From: Verrucomicrobiota bacterium
Lineage (GTDB): Bacteria > Verrucomicrobiota > Verrucomicrobiia > Verrucomicrobiales > DEV007
Direction of reading: 5' to 3'
Length of the DNA stretch: 64,000 nt
Assembly (NCBI GenBank): GCA_018970725.1
Contig: JAGWVU010000025.1
Coordinates: forward strand, 1-64,000
Of this stretch, positions 43,893-53,515 are shown piece by piece (position 1 is the stretch's first letter; every line of letters starts with the position of its first letter). The translations under genes were made by a program, and so were the position numbers. The notes below the pieces were generated by a model, which worked only from the letters and a program-made list of their open reading frames with translations, was not told where the DNA came from and did not search any database.

Positions 43893-45244
43893 ATCAGCTC
43901 CTTCATCGGCTGCCAGCCATCCACCAGATACTGGGGACGGCCCGATAGATCCGGCAGGGTGGTGTGGACCAGATCAAGTCCAAGCCAGTGATACAGGGTC
44001 GCGAAAACTTCTCCAAAGTGGACCGGCCTTTCTGTCGGTTCGCCCCCGAGGCGGTCGGTGGCGCCGATCACTTGGCCGGTCTTGAAGCCGCCCCCCGCGA
44101 GCACCGCGCAGCCCACCCGCGGCCAGTGGTCACGGCCCCCGGTCGCGTTGAGCCGCGGCGTGCGGCCGAATTCTCCCCATGCGACCACCGCCACATCCTT
44201 GTCCAGGCCGCGCTCGTGGAGGTCCTCGACGAGGGCCGAGAATCCCTGGTCGAACCACGGGAGATGCGTCAGCAGCTCGGCATGGTTTCTGTCGTGAAAA
44301 TCCCAGCGTCCGTAATTCATCGTGACACAACGGGCCCCCGCCTCGACCAACCGGCGCGCCACGAGGAAATGCTCGTTGTTGCGCGGGGCACCGTCGCCGT
44401 AATTCCGCGTGTCCCCCTTGCCGTAGCGCTCGCGCGTTTTCGGGCTTTCCTTGGAGAGATCCAGCGCTTCCAGAAGACGGCTGGATGACAGGACATCGAA
44501 GGCCTGCCGGTTGAAAACGTCGAGACCCTCCATCAGGCCGCTCTTGTCGACATCACGCCGCATCTTGTCGAAGGCGGTAAGCAGCGCCCGCCGGTCCCCG
44601 AGCCGGTCGCTGGAGATGCCGTTCAACCGGAGATCGGCGATGCCCTCCCCATTGGGCCGGAACGCCGAGCAGGCGGGTCCGAGAAATCCGGGGTGTCCGG
44701 GGGATCCGTAGGGTGGATGACCCGCCTTGGGCGCCAAACCTACAAAAGGAGGCACCGCGGACGAGGTCGCCTTTCCACCGGGTTGGAATTTGCTCATCAC
44801 CGCGCCCAGTGAGGGCCATCCGCCGGGCGGAATGGTCACCCCCTTGGCACTTCTCCCTGTGTAGCAGATCTGGGAATCGTGATCTCCCGTGACCGAGCCG
44901 ACCATGGAACGAATCGGCACCAGTTTGTCCATGATCCTGGCCGAATACGGCATGTGCTCGGAAATCCGGATCCCCGGGACCTTCGTGGAAATGGGGCTGT
45001 AGGGGCCGCGGTAATCGAGCGGCGCGTCCATCTTCAAATCGAACAGGTCCTGATGAGGCGGCGCGCCCGCCATGTAAATCATGATGATCGACTTCGCCGA
45101 ATGCCCGACCCGCGCCATCGCCTCCGCTTGGAGGATTTGCGGCATCGACAGGCCGCCCATGGCGAGCCCCCCGATCCTCAAAAAATCCCGACGAGCCATG
45201 CCATCGCACAAGGGGCGTCCCGGTCTGCCTGTGATCGTCAGCAT
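43889..45244 (-). CDS. DUF1501 protein with twin-arginine leader
   Basis: The 451-residue product starts at ATG 45244 and carries a Tat motif (ARRDFLRIGGLAMGG), so it is exported folded. The body is a sulfatase/alkaline-phosphatase-fold DUF1501 protein: KSIIMIYMAGAPPHQDLFDLK, GDHDSQICYTGR, GARCVTMNYGRWDFHDRNH, VVAWGEFGRTPRLNATGGRDHWPR, and VHFGEVFATLYHWLGLDL. DUF1501 genes usually follow DUF1549/DUF1553 cytochrome genes; this copy is isolated and lies between the AsmA-like gene and the SNF2 helicase. The function of the family is unknown. Confidence 0.9.
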   Translation of the reverse strand: MLTITGRPGRPLCDGMARRDFLRIGGLAMGGLSMPQILQAEAMARVGHSAKSIIMIYMAGAPPHQDLFDLKMDAPLDYRGPYSPISTKVPGIRISEHMPYSARIMDKLVPIRSMVGSVTGDHDSQICYTGRSAKGVTIPPGGWPSLGAVMSKFQPGGKATSSAVPPFVGLAPKAGHPPYGSPGHPGFLGPACSAFRPNGEGIADLRLNGISSDRLGDRRALLTAFDKMRRDVDKSGLMEGLDVFNRQAFDVLSSSRLLEALDLSKESPKTRERYGKGDTRNYGDGAPRNNEHFLVARRLVEAGARCVTMNYGRWDFHDRNHAELLTHLPWFDQGFSALVEDLHERGLDKDVAVVAWGEFGRTPRLNATGGRDHWPRVGCAVLAGGGFKTGQVIGATDRLGGEPTERPVHFGEVFATLYHWLGLDLVHTTLPDLSGRPQYLVDGWQPMKELI

Positions 45245-45425
45245 GCTTCCAAACACCCTCCGGAGCGCATCGTTTCTTTCAAACGCTTGCCCGGGGCCTG
45301 CACCCCCGGGGATGGCAAAAGGATGGAGGTGAGGGTTGACCAAAGGGGCCCCGGGGCTTTCCTTGCAACCTCCCGCCAAAGTTGCCTAATTCCTGCTTCA
45401 GGGATCGTGCGCGGGAGCCATCCGA

Positions 45426-48400
45426 ATGAAGCCTGACCGAGCCACCCTGAATTTCCTCAACGCCTTCCCCGATGAATCCCGGAAGGAGGGGGAACGTTTG
45501 CAGAAAGACGGGTGCGTCACCAAGATCTTCGGGACTCACTTCCGGGTCCAGGGACGGGTCGAGGACGGTTCCTCCCTGTGCCGGACCTCCCTCCATTTCC
45601 GGGTCGACGCCTGGGAAGGGGAATGTTCCTGCCGGGAGGGGGAACGTTGCGCTGCCATTGTCGCCACTATGATGGAGCGCCTGGAGCGGGGCGGTGAAAT
45701 CCCCGAGGCTCCCAATGAGGTGGATGACCAGAGCCTCACCGAAGTTCTGGAGGAACGTCTGCAGCGGGAACTCACGCCCAACGAGGCCCAGTTCCTCGAC
45801 AAACTGGAGAAGCGCTACCGGCGTTTCGAGGTGGAGGGGCAGTTGGTGGATCACGATCTGGTCCGGCTCAATCCCAAGTGGCCCGTGGAATCCTACGATC
45901 CCATCCAGCTCTGGCCGGTCCCGCCCGCGGATATCCTCGAGTTCTGGAATTACATCGCCTATCATTTCAGGGCGCGGAATCTCGCCTACCCGAAGTTCAT
46001 GGACATTGTGACGGATTTGGCCAAGGTCGAGTCCCAACTCCGGGACTGGGAGATGGAACGGGCCGAGGACGAGTGGCGTCGCATCGTCTGCGATGTGCCC
46101 GCCTCGCTGGTCGTCTCCATCCAGGAGGTGGAGTTCCGCATCCTCCTCACCACCACCGAGGCCCGGCTTCAGTGGCGGTCCACCGGGAGCGGCGCAAGGT
46201 TTGTCTCGATCCAGCATCCGGACAAGCTGTTGGACCTGCGGGAGCGCCACGCCCGCGGGGAGTTCCGCATGAGTGACCAGTCCGCCTTGCTCGTGGAAGC
46301 TTTTCTCGCCGCCGTCGGGTCCGGGGAATTGGCCACCTTGCGTCTCGAGGACCGGGACCAGGCGGCGGTTCTCAACCGGCTGTTTCACGCTCCGCAAGCC
46401 TCCGGCCGGATCGTGAATCTGGACGAGCGGGTCATCCAAATGGTCGATGCCCCGGTCGGCTGGCGCGCCACCGAACGGCCGGATGGCGAGGGGCGGTTTG
46501 TCGACCTGCAACTGATCGGTCACGATGGCGATCCCATTCCCCACGCGCTGCGGATTCTGCCAGGCAACCCGAATCTCTATCTGGGCGATGAACAGGTCTT
46601 CCCCGGGCCGATGTTTTTCCAGGCCGGCACGGAGGTTTTGCCGGGTTATGAGATTCCCCGGTCCCTGATCTGGACCGAGGCCGGGGTCGAGTTTCTCACC
46701 CGGATCGGGGCCACGCTGCCGGACGGGCTCCAGTCCGTCGTGATCGACAGCAGGCTTCGCGTCAGGCTCCGGTTGCGCCTCAGCCAGAAGATCAGCGGGA
46801 CGGAGACCGAGCAACTCATCGTCGAGCTGGAGGCGGAGGACGACGACGGGACGCGCCGGGAGGTGATGGAAAAGGACGGGTGGATCATCCAGAGCCGTGG
46901 CGAGGTGCCGCCGGGGGCGATCTATCGCTATGACCGGACCGGTTTGCTCGCCTTTCCCGCCTTGTTGGAACCGCTCCACCTTTCCTGGGATCCGGTGCGC
47001 CAGAGCCTGCGCACCCGGATCACCAAGTCCTTTCCGGAGCGCTTTGTGGAATGGTATCAGTCGTTGCCCGGGGATATCGAGGTCGGGATCGACGACCATC
47101 TGCGCACCCTGCTGTCCGATCCGGTGAAGGCCTCGGTGACCTTCGATATTGTCTCCAGCGAGATCGATTGGTTCGACCTGAAAATCGTGGTGAATGTCGA
47201 AGGACTGAACCTCACCACGAACGAGATCCGGGCCTTGGTCGCGGCCCGGGGCGGCTTTGTCCGCATGCAATCCGGGGGCTGGTTGCGTCTGGAGTTCGAC
47301 CTCACGGAATCCCAGACCCGCGCGGTGAGCCGGCTCGGCCTGGATCCGTTCGACCTCTCCGGAGAGAGCCATCGCATGCACGTGCTGCAACTGTCCGATG
47401 CCTCCGCCCGGGAAGTGTTCGACGCCGCCGCCTGGGAGAAGATTTGCGAACGTTCCAACGCGCTCTCGCTGGAGGTGAAGCCCGGGGTGCCGGAGAAATT
47501 GCAGCTGCAACTCCGTCCCTACCAAATCGAGGGGTTCCATTTCCTCGCCTATCTTTCCTCCAACCGCTTCGGGGGCATTCTCGCGGACGACATGGGGTTG
47601 GGCAAAACCGTCCAATCGATCACCTGGCTGCTTTGGTTGCAGGAACAGGCTCCGGAGCGGGTGCCGGCGCTCGTGGTCTGCCCGAAATCGGTGCTCGACG
47701 TCTGGGCCGGGGAAGTCCGCAAGTTCGCCCCGCATCTCCGGGTCAAGATCCTGCGCAACAAGTTGGAACTGGACATGGACGAGATCCGCGGGCTTGACGT
47801 GCTCGTCTTAAACTACTCGCAGCTGCGCGTGAACGTTGAGGACCTCGTGCAAATCCAGTGGCTGGCGATCATTCTCGACGAGGGGCAACAGATCAAGAAC
47901 CCGGACTCCAAGGCGGCCAAGGCGGCCCGGGAGATCCAGGCGGAAAACCGGTTGGTCCTGACCGGCACGCCGATTGAGAACCGGCTGCTCGACATCTGGA
48001 GTCTCATGTCGTTCGCCATGCCCGGCGTCCTCGGGTCCCGCAAGTATTTCCGGGAACGGTTCGACCGCCGGCGGGATCCCTTGTGTCAGGAACGGCTTTC
48101 CGCCCGGCTCCGTCCTTTCCTCGTGCGGCGCACCAAGGATCAGGTGGCGGTGGATCTCCCGCCCCGGACGGAGGAGGACGTGCTCTGCAAAATGGATGAG
48201 ACCCAGGAGGATCTCTACAAATCCGAGGTGGAGCGGATCCAACAGGTCCTGCTCGGTTGCGAGAACGACGGGGATTTCAATACGGCCCGGTTCACCGTTT
48301 TGCAGGGGCTCACCCGGTTGCGGCAGATCTGCTGTCACCCGGGGCTCTTCGACCGCTCCTATCTCAACGAGGAGAGTGCCAAGTTCACCGCCTTGTTCTA

Positions 48401-48902
48401 TCTCTTGGACCAATTGCGTGCCGAGGGCCACAAGGTGCTCGTCTTCAGCCAGTTCGTCACCATGTTGGAGATCATCCGGGAACGGTTGGAGGAGGAGGAC
48501 CGGCCGCATCTCCTCCTCACCGGCCAAACCAAGGACCGACAGAAGGTGATCGAGGATTTTCAGACGTCCAAGGATCCCACCGTCTTCCTGCTCTCCCTCA
48601 AAGCCGGCGGTAGCGGCCTCAACCTGACCGCCGCTTCCTACGTCATCCTCTACGATCCCTGGTGGAACCCGGCCGTGGAAAACCAGGCGATCGACCGGAC
48701 TCACCGGATCGGGCAGGTGAACAAGGTCATCGCCTACCGGCTCCTCATGCGGGATAGCGTCGAAGAAAAAATCCGCGTCCTCCAGCAGCAGAAGCAAGCG
48801 GTCTCGGCCGGAGTTCTCGGGGAGGAAGGCTTCGCCAAATCCCTGACCCGGGATGACCTCCGGTTTCTCTTCGCACCGGTCCCCGGCCCCACGGGGGGGT
48901 GA
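45426..48902 (+). CDS. SNF2-family DEAD/DEAH-box helicase
   Basis: The 1,158-residue protein has a SWIM-like Cys cluster near residue 68 (CSCREGERCAA, final His not seen). A long ~600-residue region of unknown fold follows, then the helicase: LRPYQIEGFHFLAYL, motif I DDMGLGKTVQS (~719), motif Ia VVCPKSVLDVW, motif II LDEGQQIKNP (~815; DEGQ rather than the usual DEAH/DEAQ), motif III LTGTPIENRL, motif V LKAGGSGLNLTAA and motif VI QAIDRTHRIGQ (~1088). SNF2 proteins are ATP-driven DNA translocases. Bacterial ones act in transcription recycling or DNA maintenance. It stands alone, with divergent DUF1501 and convergent argG neighbours. Confidence 0.93.
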   Translation: MKPDRATLNFLNAFPDESRKEGERLQKDGCVTKIFGTHFRVQGRVEDGSSLCRTSLHFRVDAWEGECSCREGERCAAIVATMMERLERGGEIPEAPNEVDDQSLTEVLEERLQRELTPNEAQFLDKLEKRYRRFEVEGQLVDHDLVRLNPKWPVESYDPIQLWPVPPADILEFWNYIAYHFRARNLAYPKFMDIVTDLAKVESQLRDWEMERAEDEWRRIVCDVPASLVVSIQEVEFRILLTTTEARLQWRSTGSGARFVSIQHPDKLLDLRERHARGEFRMSDQSALLVEAFLAAVGSGELATLRLEDRDQAAVLNRLFHAPQASGRIVNLDERVIQMVDAPVGWRATERPDGEGRFVDLQLIGHDGDPIPHALRILPGNPNLYLGDEQVFPGPMFFQAGTEVLPGYEIPRSLIWTEAGVEFLTRIGATLPDGLQSVVIDSRLRVRLRLRLSQKISGTETEQLIVELEAEDDDGTRREVMEKDGWIIQSRGEVPPGAIYRYDRTGLLAFPALLEPLHLSWDPVRQSLRTRITKSFPERFVEWYQSLPGDIEVGIDDHLRTLLSDPVKASVTFDIVSSEIDWFDLKIVVNVEGLNLTTNEIRALVAARGGFVRMQSGGWLRLEFDLTESQTRAVSRLGLDPFDLSGESHRMHVLQLSDASAREVFDAAAWEKICERSNALSLEVKPGVPEKLQLQLRPYQIEGFHFLAYLSSNRFGGILADDMGLGKTVQSITWLLWLQEQAPERVPALVVCPKSVLDVWAGEVRKFAPHLRVKILRNKLELDMDEIRGLDVLVLNYSQLRVNVEDLVQIQWLAIILDEGQQIKNPDSKAAKAAREIQAENRLVLTGTPIENRLLDIWSLMSFAMPGVLGSRKYFRERFDRRRDPLCQERLSARLRPFLVRRTKDQVAVDLPPRTEEDVLCKMDETQEDLYKSEVERIQQVLLGCENDGDFNTARFTVLQGLTRLRQICCHPGLFDRSYLNEESAKFTALFYLLDQLRAEGHKVLVFSQFVTMLEIIRERLEEEDRPHLLLTGQTKDRQKVIEDFQTSKDPTVFLLSLKAGGSGLNLTAASYVILYDPWWNPAVENQAIDRTHRIGQVNKVIAYRLLMRDSVEEKIRVLQQQKQAVSAGVLGEEGFAKSLTRDDLRFLFAPVPGPTGG

Positions 48903-48929
48903 GGAAGGGACCGGTCCGGGGCAATTGGC

Positions 48930-50219
48930 TCAGCTGTTTTTCTGGTCGCGGATCGCCTCGTTCTTCAGGCGGAGCCCGTTCAGCCGGATGAAGCCGGTGG
49001 CATCGTCCTGATTGTAGGCTTGGGTGGGGTCCGCCTCCATCGTGGCCACCGCCTCCCGATACAGGCTGCGCGGTGATTTGCGTCCGGCGCGGATGACGTT
49101 GCCCTTGTAGAGTTTCACCCGGACCTCGCCGGAAACATTCTGCTGGCTTTCCGTCACCAGGGCCTGGAGGGCGAGGCGTTCGGGCGCAAACCAGAAACCG
49201 TTGTAGACCAGCTGGGCATATTTCGGAATCAGCGAGTCCCGCAGCAGCATGACCTCGCGGTCCATGGTCAAACTTTCCAAATCCCGGTGCGCCGCCAGCA
49301 GGATGGCCCCGCCCGGGGTTTCATACACGCCGCGGGATTTCATGCCGACAAAACGGTTTTCCACCATGTCCACCCGGCCGACGCCATGATCTCCGCCGAG
49401 ACGATTGAGCACCTTCATGATGCCGTAAGGGGTGAAGAGGGTGTAACCGTCCTTGTCCCCGACGGAATGCAGGCCCAGCGAGGCGGTGAGTTCGCCGAGG
49501 CGGTCGCACCGCAACCCGGTGCAATCGCCTTTTTCGAAGAGCAGTTCAACGTATTCGGCCTGGTCGGGAGCCTCTTCAGGGGAAACGCTGAGCACGAACA
49601 TCTCCCGGTTGGCGGCTTGGCTGGAGTCGAACCAGGGATCTTCCAGCATGCCGCTTTCGAAACTGATGTGGAGGAGATTGCGATCCATGCTGTAAGGCTT
49701 CTTGGCCGAAGCTTGAACCGGGATCTGGTGTTCCGCCGCGTAGGCGATCATTTCGGCCCGGCCCGGGAACTGGGCGCGGAACCGGGCTTCCCGCCACGGG
49801 GCGATCACCTCGATGTCCGGGGCCAGCGCGGCGGCGGTCAACTCGAACCGCACCTGATCGTTCCCTTTCCCCGTCGCGCCATGGGCGATGGCGTGGGCGC
49901 CCTCCTGCCTGACGACATCGAGCATGCCCTTGGCGATGCAGGGGCGGGCGATGCTGGTGCCGAGCAGGTATTGGCCCTCGTAGATCGCGTTGGCCTGAAG
50001 CATGGGGAAAATGAAATCCCGCGCGAATTCCTCCCGTTGGTCCCCGATGATGCACTTGCTGGCCCCGGTGGCCAGGGCCTTGGCCTCGAGCCCGTCGAGT
50101 TCCTCCTCCTGACCGACATCGGAACAATAGGCAATGATTTCGGCATCATGGACTTGGCCCAGCCATTTCAGCAGCACGCTGGTATCAAGGCCTCCGGAGT
50201 AGGCGAGAACGATCTTCAT
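48930..50219 (-). CDS. argG: Argininosuccinate synthase
   Basis: The 429-residue enzyme starts [20 protein letters not shown], the ATP pyrophosphatase P-loop. It keeps [59 protein letters not shown] and [20 protein letters not shown]. It joins citrulline and aspartate using ATP in arginine biosynthesis. Length is slightly above the usual ~400-405 because of a C-terminal extension ([17 protein letters not shown]). Other arg genes are not adjacent. A 178-bp divergent spacer separates it from the GH67-like gene. Confidence 0.96.
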   Translation of the reverse strand: MKIVLAYSGGLDTSVLLKWLGQVHDAEIIAYCSDVGQEEELDGLEAKALATGASKCIIGDQREEFARDFIFPMLQANAIYEGQYLLGTSIARPCIAKGMLDVVRQEGAHAIAHGATGKGNDQVRFELTAAALAPDIEVIAPWREARFRAQFPGRAEMIAYAAEHQIPVQASAKKPYSMDRNLLHISFESGMLEDPWFDSSQAANREMFVLSVSPEEAPDQAEYVELLFEKGDCTGLRCDRLGELTASLGLHSVGDKDGYTLFTPYGIMKVLNRLGGDHGVGRVDMVENRFVGMKSRGVYETPGGAILLAAHRDLESLTMDREVMLLRDSLIPKYAQLVYNGFWFAPERLALQALVTESQQNVSGEVRVKLYKGNVIRAGRKSPRSLYREAVATMEADPTQAYNQDDATGFIRLNGLRLKNEAIRDQKNS

Positions 50220-50397
50220 CGGCGGGACAGATAAGATGCCGTCCGTCAGTTGCAAGCGGGAGCTGAGACGATGCGCGTCCGGCCCGGGTCTCCGGGGTCT
50301 TCTTGGGCGACGGAATTGCTTTACTCCGGGGCTTCCCGGCGTCAACTCTCCGGAGGCGCGCCCGACGCACCGCGCCTTGCCCACCTTCCCCCCGAGC

Positions 50398-52110
50398 ATG
50401 GAGATCCGCCTCATCGATGCCATCGGTCCGTTTTTCCGAGACTACCCGCTGGTCCGGATCAACTGGTCGAAGATTCCGTTCGAGCATCTGGCCACCACGG
50501 GCCCCGCGCGCCGGTTGCAGTGGGACCGGATCCGGGAGGACATGAAACGCTTCGCGGAGCAGGTCGCGGCGGTGGGCTACAACGCGGTTTCACTCGATGA
50601 CGTGATCCATCTGGTGGACCATGATCACACGCCGGAAATCCGGGACCGCATCGCCGTGTTCCAAGAGGAATACCGGGTGCTTTTCACCATTCTGCGCGAG
50701 GCCGGTCTCCAGATCTTTCTCACGCAGGACGTGCTTTCCTACACGCCGGAGATGCGCTTGCGGTTCGGCACCGGGGCGGAAGACGCCAGCGCCTTTTTGC
50801 GGGAGTTGGTGGAACGGTGTTTTCTGGGGTTCCCCGAGGTGGCGGGTCTGATATTGCGCATCGGTGAGAGCGATGGCCTGGACGTCAAGGGGGATTTCCG
50901 CAGTGAACTGGTGATCCGCACGGCCGCCGATGTCCGGCGCTTGCTTCGCGAGATTCTGCCGGTGTTTGAATCCGCCGGGAAAACGCTGATTTTCCGGACC
51001 TGGACGGTGGGGGCCTACAGCGTGGGGGATCTTCTCTGGCACCGGCGCACCCTGGCCCGGGCGCTGAAGGGGATCCGCAGCGATGCCTTGGTGCTCTCCA
51101 TGAAATACGGGGAATCGGACTTCTTCCGGCACCTGCCGTTGAACCGGAACTTCTTCGGGACGGGACGGAAGACGTTGATCGAGTTGCAGGCGCGCCGGGA
51201 ATACGAGGGGAGCGGCGAGTTTCCCGCCTTTGTGGGACATGACTACGAGCGTTATGCGGCGGAATTGCGCGAGGCGGGGAATCTGGTGGGGTTCTCCGTC
51301 TGGTGCCAAACGGGCGGCTGGGTGCCGTTCCGCCGCCTCGCCTACATCGACGGGCAGGCGGTTTGGACCGAGATCAATGCCTTTGTCAGTCTGCGGATTT
51401 TCGCGCATCGCGAGTCCGTGGAGGTGGCCGTGCAGGAATGCGCCCGTCACATGGATTTGCCGGATGGCGAGGCGGTGCTCGAATTGCTGAGACTCTCCGA
51501 GGAGGTGGTCAAGGAACTCCTTTATTTCGAGGATTACGCCCGGGAAAAGATCTACTTCCGGCGGATCCGCATCCCGCCCTTGGTGGAAGTCTATTGGCAC
51601 ACCATTTTCGTGCACCAATCGATCCGCAAATTGCTCGGGCACTTCGCCCGGGACCGGCAGGCGGCGGTCCGCACGGCGCGTCAGGCGCTCCGCAAGCTGG
51701 AACGGATGGAGGAACTGGCGCGGCGCTCCGGGTTGCCGGTGGAAGACATCGGATTCATGAAGGACACACTCGGGATTCTGGCTCTGGCGCGGGAATTCTT
51801 CATGGGACCGGACAACGAGGAGATCCGGCGCCGGATCCAGCGAGCCAAGGCGGTCTACCGGAAGAAATACACGCACCGTCCCCGCTACCGGATCAGCGTC
51901 AATTTCCGCCGGTTCGAGGACCCGGGCCGGGTCACCCGCTGGTTGATCAAGAACCTGTTCCGGACCCGTCCCGGTTACCGGATCCTCGACCGGATCTTCG
52001 TTCTTCACCTGCTCTCGCTTTTCTACCGCCTGGTCAAGCGGAGGCGTCCCGGTTGGATCCCCGAGTTTGTCCGGGACAGTGCGATGGGGATCGACGTGAT
52101 TTTCCGTTGA
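50398..52110 (+). CDS. Glycoside-hydrolase-like protein resembling GH67 alpha-glucuronidase core
   Basis: The 570-residue protein has no signal peptide. The barrel-like part (~10-300) carries three spaced acidic motifs that line up with GH67: E157 in [10 protein letters not shown] (cf. 'NSEGQ'), D241 in [13 protein letters not shown] (cf. 'VKNGPIDF') and E262 in [10 protein letters not shown] (cf. 'ELQITQEY'). The D-to-E spacing (21) is shorter than in GH67 (28, from memory). FRTWTVGAY and WCQTGGW are also typical of sugar-binding barrels. The C-terminal ~250 residues are helical and basic. GH67 removes 4-O-methylglucuronic acid from xylo-oligosaccharides, usually inside the cell, which fits the lack of a signal peptide. 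The assignment is from motifs only. Confidence 0.6.
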   Translation: MEIRLIDAIGPFFRDYPLVRINWSKIPFEHLATTGPARRLQWDRIREDMKRFAEQVAAVGYNAVSLDDVIHLVDHDHTPEIRDRIAVFQEEYRVLFTILREAGLQIFLTQDVLSYTPEMRLRFGTGAEDASAFLRELVERCFLGFPEVAGLILRIGESDGLDVKGDFRSELVIRTAADVRRLLREILPVFESAGKTLIFRTWTVGAYSVGDLLWHRRTLARALKGIRSDALVLSMKYGESDFFRHLPLNRNFFGTGRKTLIELQARREYEGSGEFPAFVGHDYERYAAELREAGNLVGFSVWCQTGGWVPFRRLAYIDGQAVWTEINAFVSLRIFAHRESVEVAVQECARHMDLPDGEAVLELLRLSEEVVKELLYFEDYAREKIYFRRIRIPPLVEVYWHTIFVHQSIRKLLGHFARDRQAAVRTARQALRKLERMEELARRSGLPVEDIGFMKDTLGILALAREFFMGPDNEEIRRRIQRAKAVYRKKYTHRPRYRISVNFRRFEDPGRVTRWLIKNLFRTRPGYRILDRIFVLHLLSLFYRLVKRRRPGWIPEFVRDSAMGIDVIFR

Positions 52111-52122
52111 ACCGGTTTGCGT

Positions 52123-53514
52123 TCAGACAAGCAGTTCGGTGATCACCCGGCCATGGACATCGGTCAACCGCTGATCCCGGCCGCCGTGACGGAAGGTGAG
52201 TTTTTCATGGTCTACTCCCATCCGGTGCAGCAGGGTGGCGTGGATGTCGTGGATGTCGAGCGGCTGGTGCACCACGGAGTTCCCGAAATCATCGGTTTCC
52301 CCGAAGGCGGTTCCTCCCCGGAAACCTCCACCGGCAAGGAAGATCGAATAGCCGTTCACATGGTGGTCGCGCCCGCAGGTGTCGGTGATTTTCGGGGTGT
52401 GCGGCGTGCGGCCCATCTCACCCGCCCACAAAACGATGGTTTCATCGAGCAATCCGCGCTGCTCCAGATCGAGGATGAGCGCGGCGACGCTTTGATCCGT
52501 GACGCGGGCGTTCTTTTCGTGGTTCCTCTTGAGGAGACCGTGCTGGTCCCAGGGGGAATTGTTGCCGTCGATGCTGGGACAGGTGATCTCGACAAAGCGG
52601 ACCCCGGCTTCGACCAAGCGCCGGGCGCGCAGCGCTTGGGTGGCGTAGAAGCGTTGCTGTTCGTCGGCGGAATCGACCCCGTAGAGCCGGCGGATCGCTT
52701 CCGGTTCCCCTTGGATGTCCGCCACGGCGGGGACGACGCTCTGCATGCGGAAGGCGGTCTCGTAGTTTGCGATGGCGGCTTCGATGGCCGCGGCGTCGGA
52801 GGTGGTGGCAGCGAAGGCGGCATCCTGCGCGGCGAGGAGGGCCAGTTTGCGCCGTTGGAGCGGGGCGGAGTCGGACGGGGTGATGTGATCGACCGGGATT
52901 CCCTTGGCCCGGAACATGGTGGCCTGGTGGGTGGCGGGGAGGAAGGAGTTCCCGAAATTTTCCAGACCGCCGTTGGGCACCCAATCGTTGTTCAGCACCA
53001 CGTAGCCGGGAAGGTTGGCGTTTTCCGTGCCGAGTCCATACGACACCCAGGCGCCAAAGCTCGGCGCTTGGCCCAGGATGCGTCCGGTGTGCAGCAGCAG
53101 GTTTTGCTGACCATGCAAGGGCAGTTCACCGACCATGGACCGCACCACGCAGAGCTTGTCCGCCACCCGGGCGAGGTGGGGAAACAGGTCGCTGACCCAG
53201 AGCCCGCTTTGCCCGCGCTGCCGGAACTCCCAAGGGCTGCCCAACCAGACGCGGCCGGCGTTGGACTGCGAGCGCTTCGAGACGGCGTCCTCTCCGATGG
53301 CCTTGCCCTCGTGTTTCTTGAGCATCGGCTTCGGGTCGAACGTGTCCACATGGCTCGGCCCGCCGTCCATGAAGCAAAAGATGATGTTTTTCGCCCGGGC
53401 CCCGTTCCCGGCGGGAAGGGCGGCCATCGCGCGGAGAGCCAGCAGGCCGAAGCCTGCGGCCGCGCCCGCCAAAACACCGCGGCGTGAGCCGGGTCTGGGA
53501 GGGTGGGGTTTCAT
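52123..53514 (-). CDS. DUF1501 protein, Tat-like leader
   Basis: The 463-residue product starts at ATG 53514 with a double-Arg leader (PGSRRGVLAGAAAGFGLLAL). DUF1501 features follow: KNIIFCFMDGGPSHVDTFDPK, CVVRSMVGELPLHGQQNLLLH, LPGYVVLNN, ARRLVEAGVRFVEIT, LWAGEMGRTPHTPKITDTCG and GRDHHVNGYSIFLAGGG. It begins one base after the end of the DUF1549/DUF1553 gene, the standard pairing in Planctomycetes and Verrucomicrobia, and is the last gene of the leftward operon. The pair probably works together outside the cytoplasm; the substrate is unknown. Confidence 0.92.
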   Translation of the reverse strand: MKPHPPRPGSRRGVLAGAAAGFGLLALRAMAALPAGNGARAKNIIFCFMDGGPSHVDTFDPKPMLKKHEGKAIGEDAVSKRSQSNAGRVWLGSPWEFRQRGQSGLWVSDLFPHLARVADKLCVVRSMVGELPLHGQQNLLLHTGRILGQAPSFGAWVSYGLGTENANLPGYVVLNNDWVPNGGLENFGNSFLPATHQATMFRAKGIPVDHITPSDSAPLQRRKLALLAAQDAAFAATTSDAAAIEAAIANYETAFRMQSVVPAVADIQGEPEAIRRLYGVDSADEQQRFYATQALRARRLVEAGVRFVEITCPSIDGNNSPWDQHGLLKRNHEKNARVTDQSVAALILDLEQRGLLDETIVLWAGEMGRTPHTPKITDTCGRDHHVNGYSIFLAGGGFRGGTAFGETDDFGNSVVHQPLDIHDIHATLLHRMGVDHEKLTFRHGGRDQRLTDVHGRVITELLV

Positions 53515-53515
53515 G

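Noticed and set aside
45279-47735. 818-codon open frame antisense to the SNF2 helicase
   Set aside because: Lies entirely over the helicase N-terminal half and has the composition of a mirror frame.
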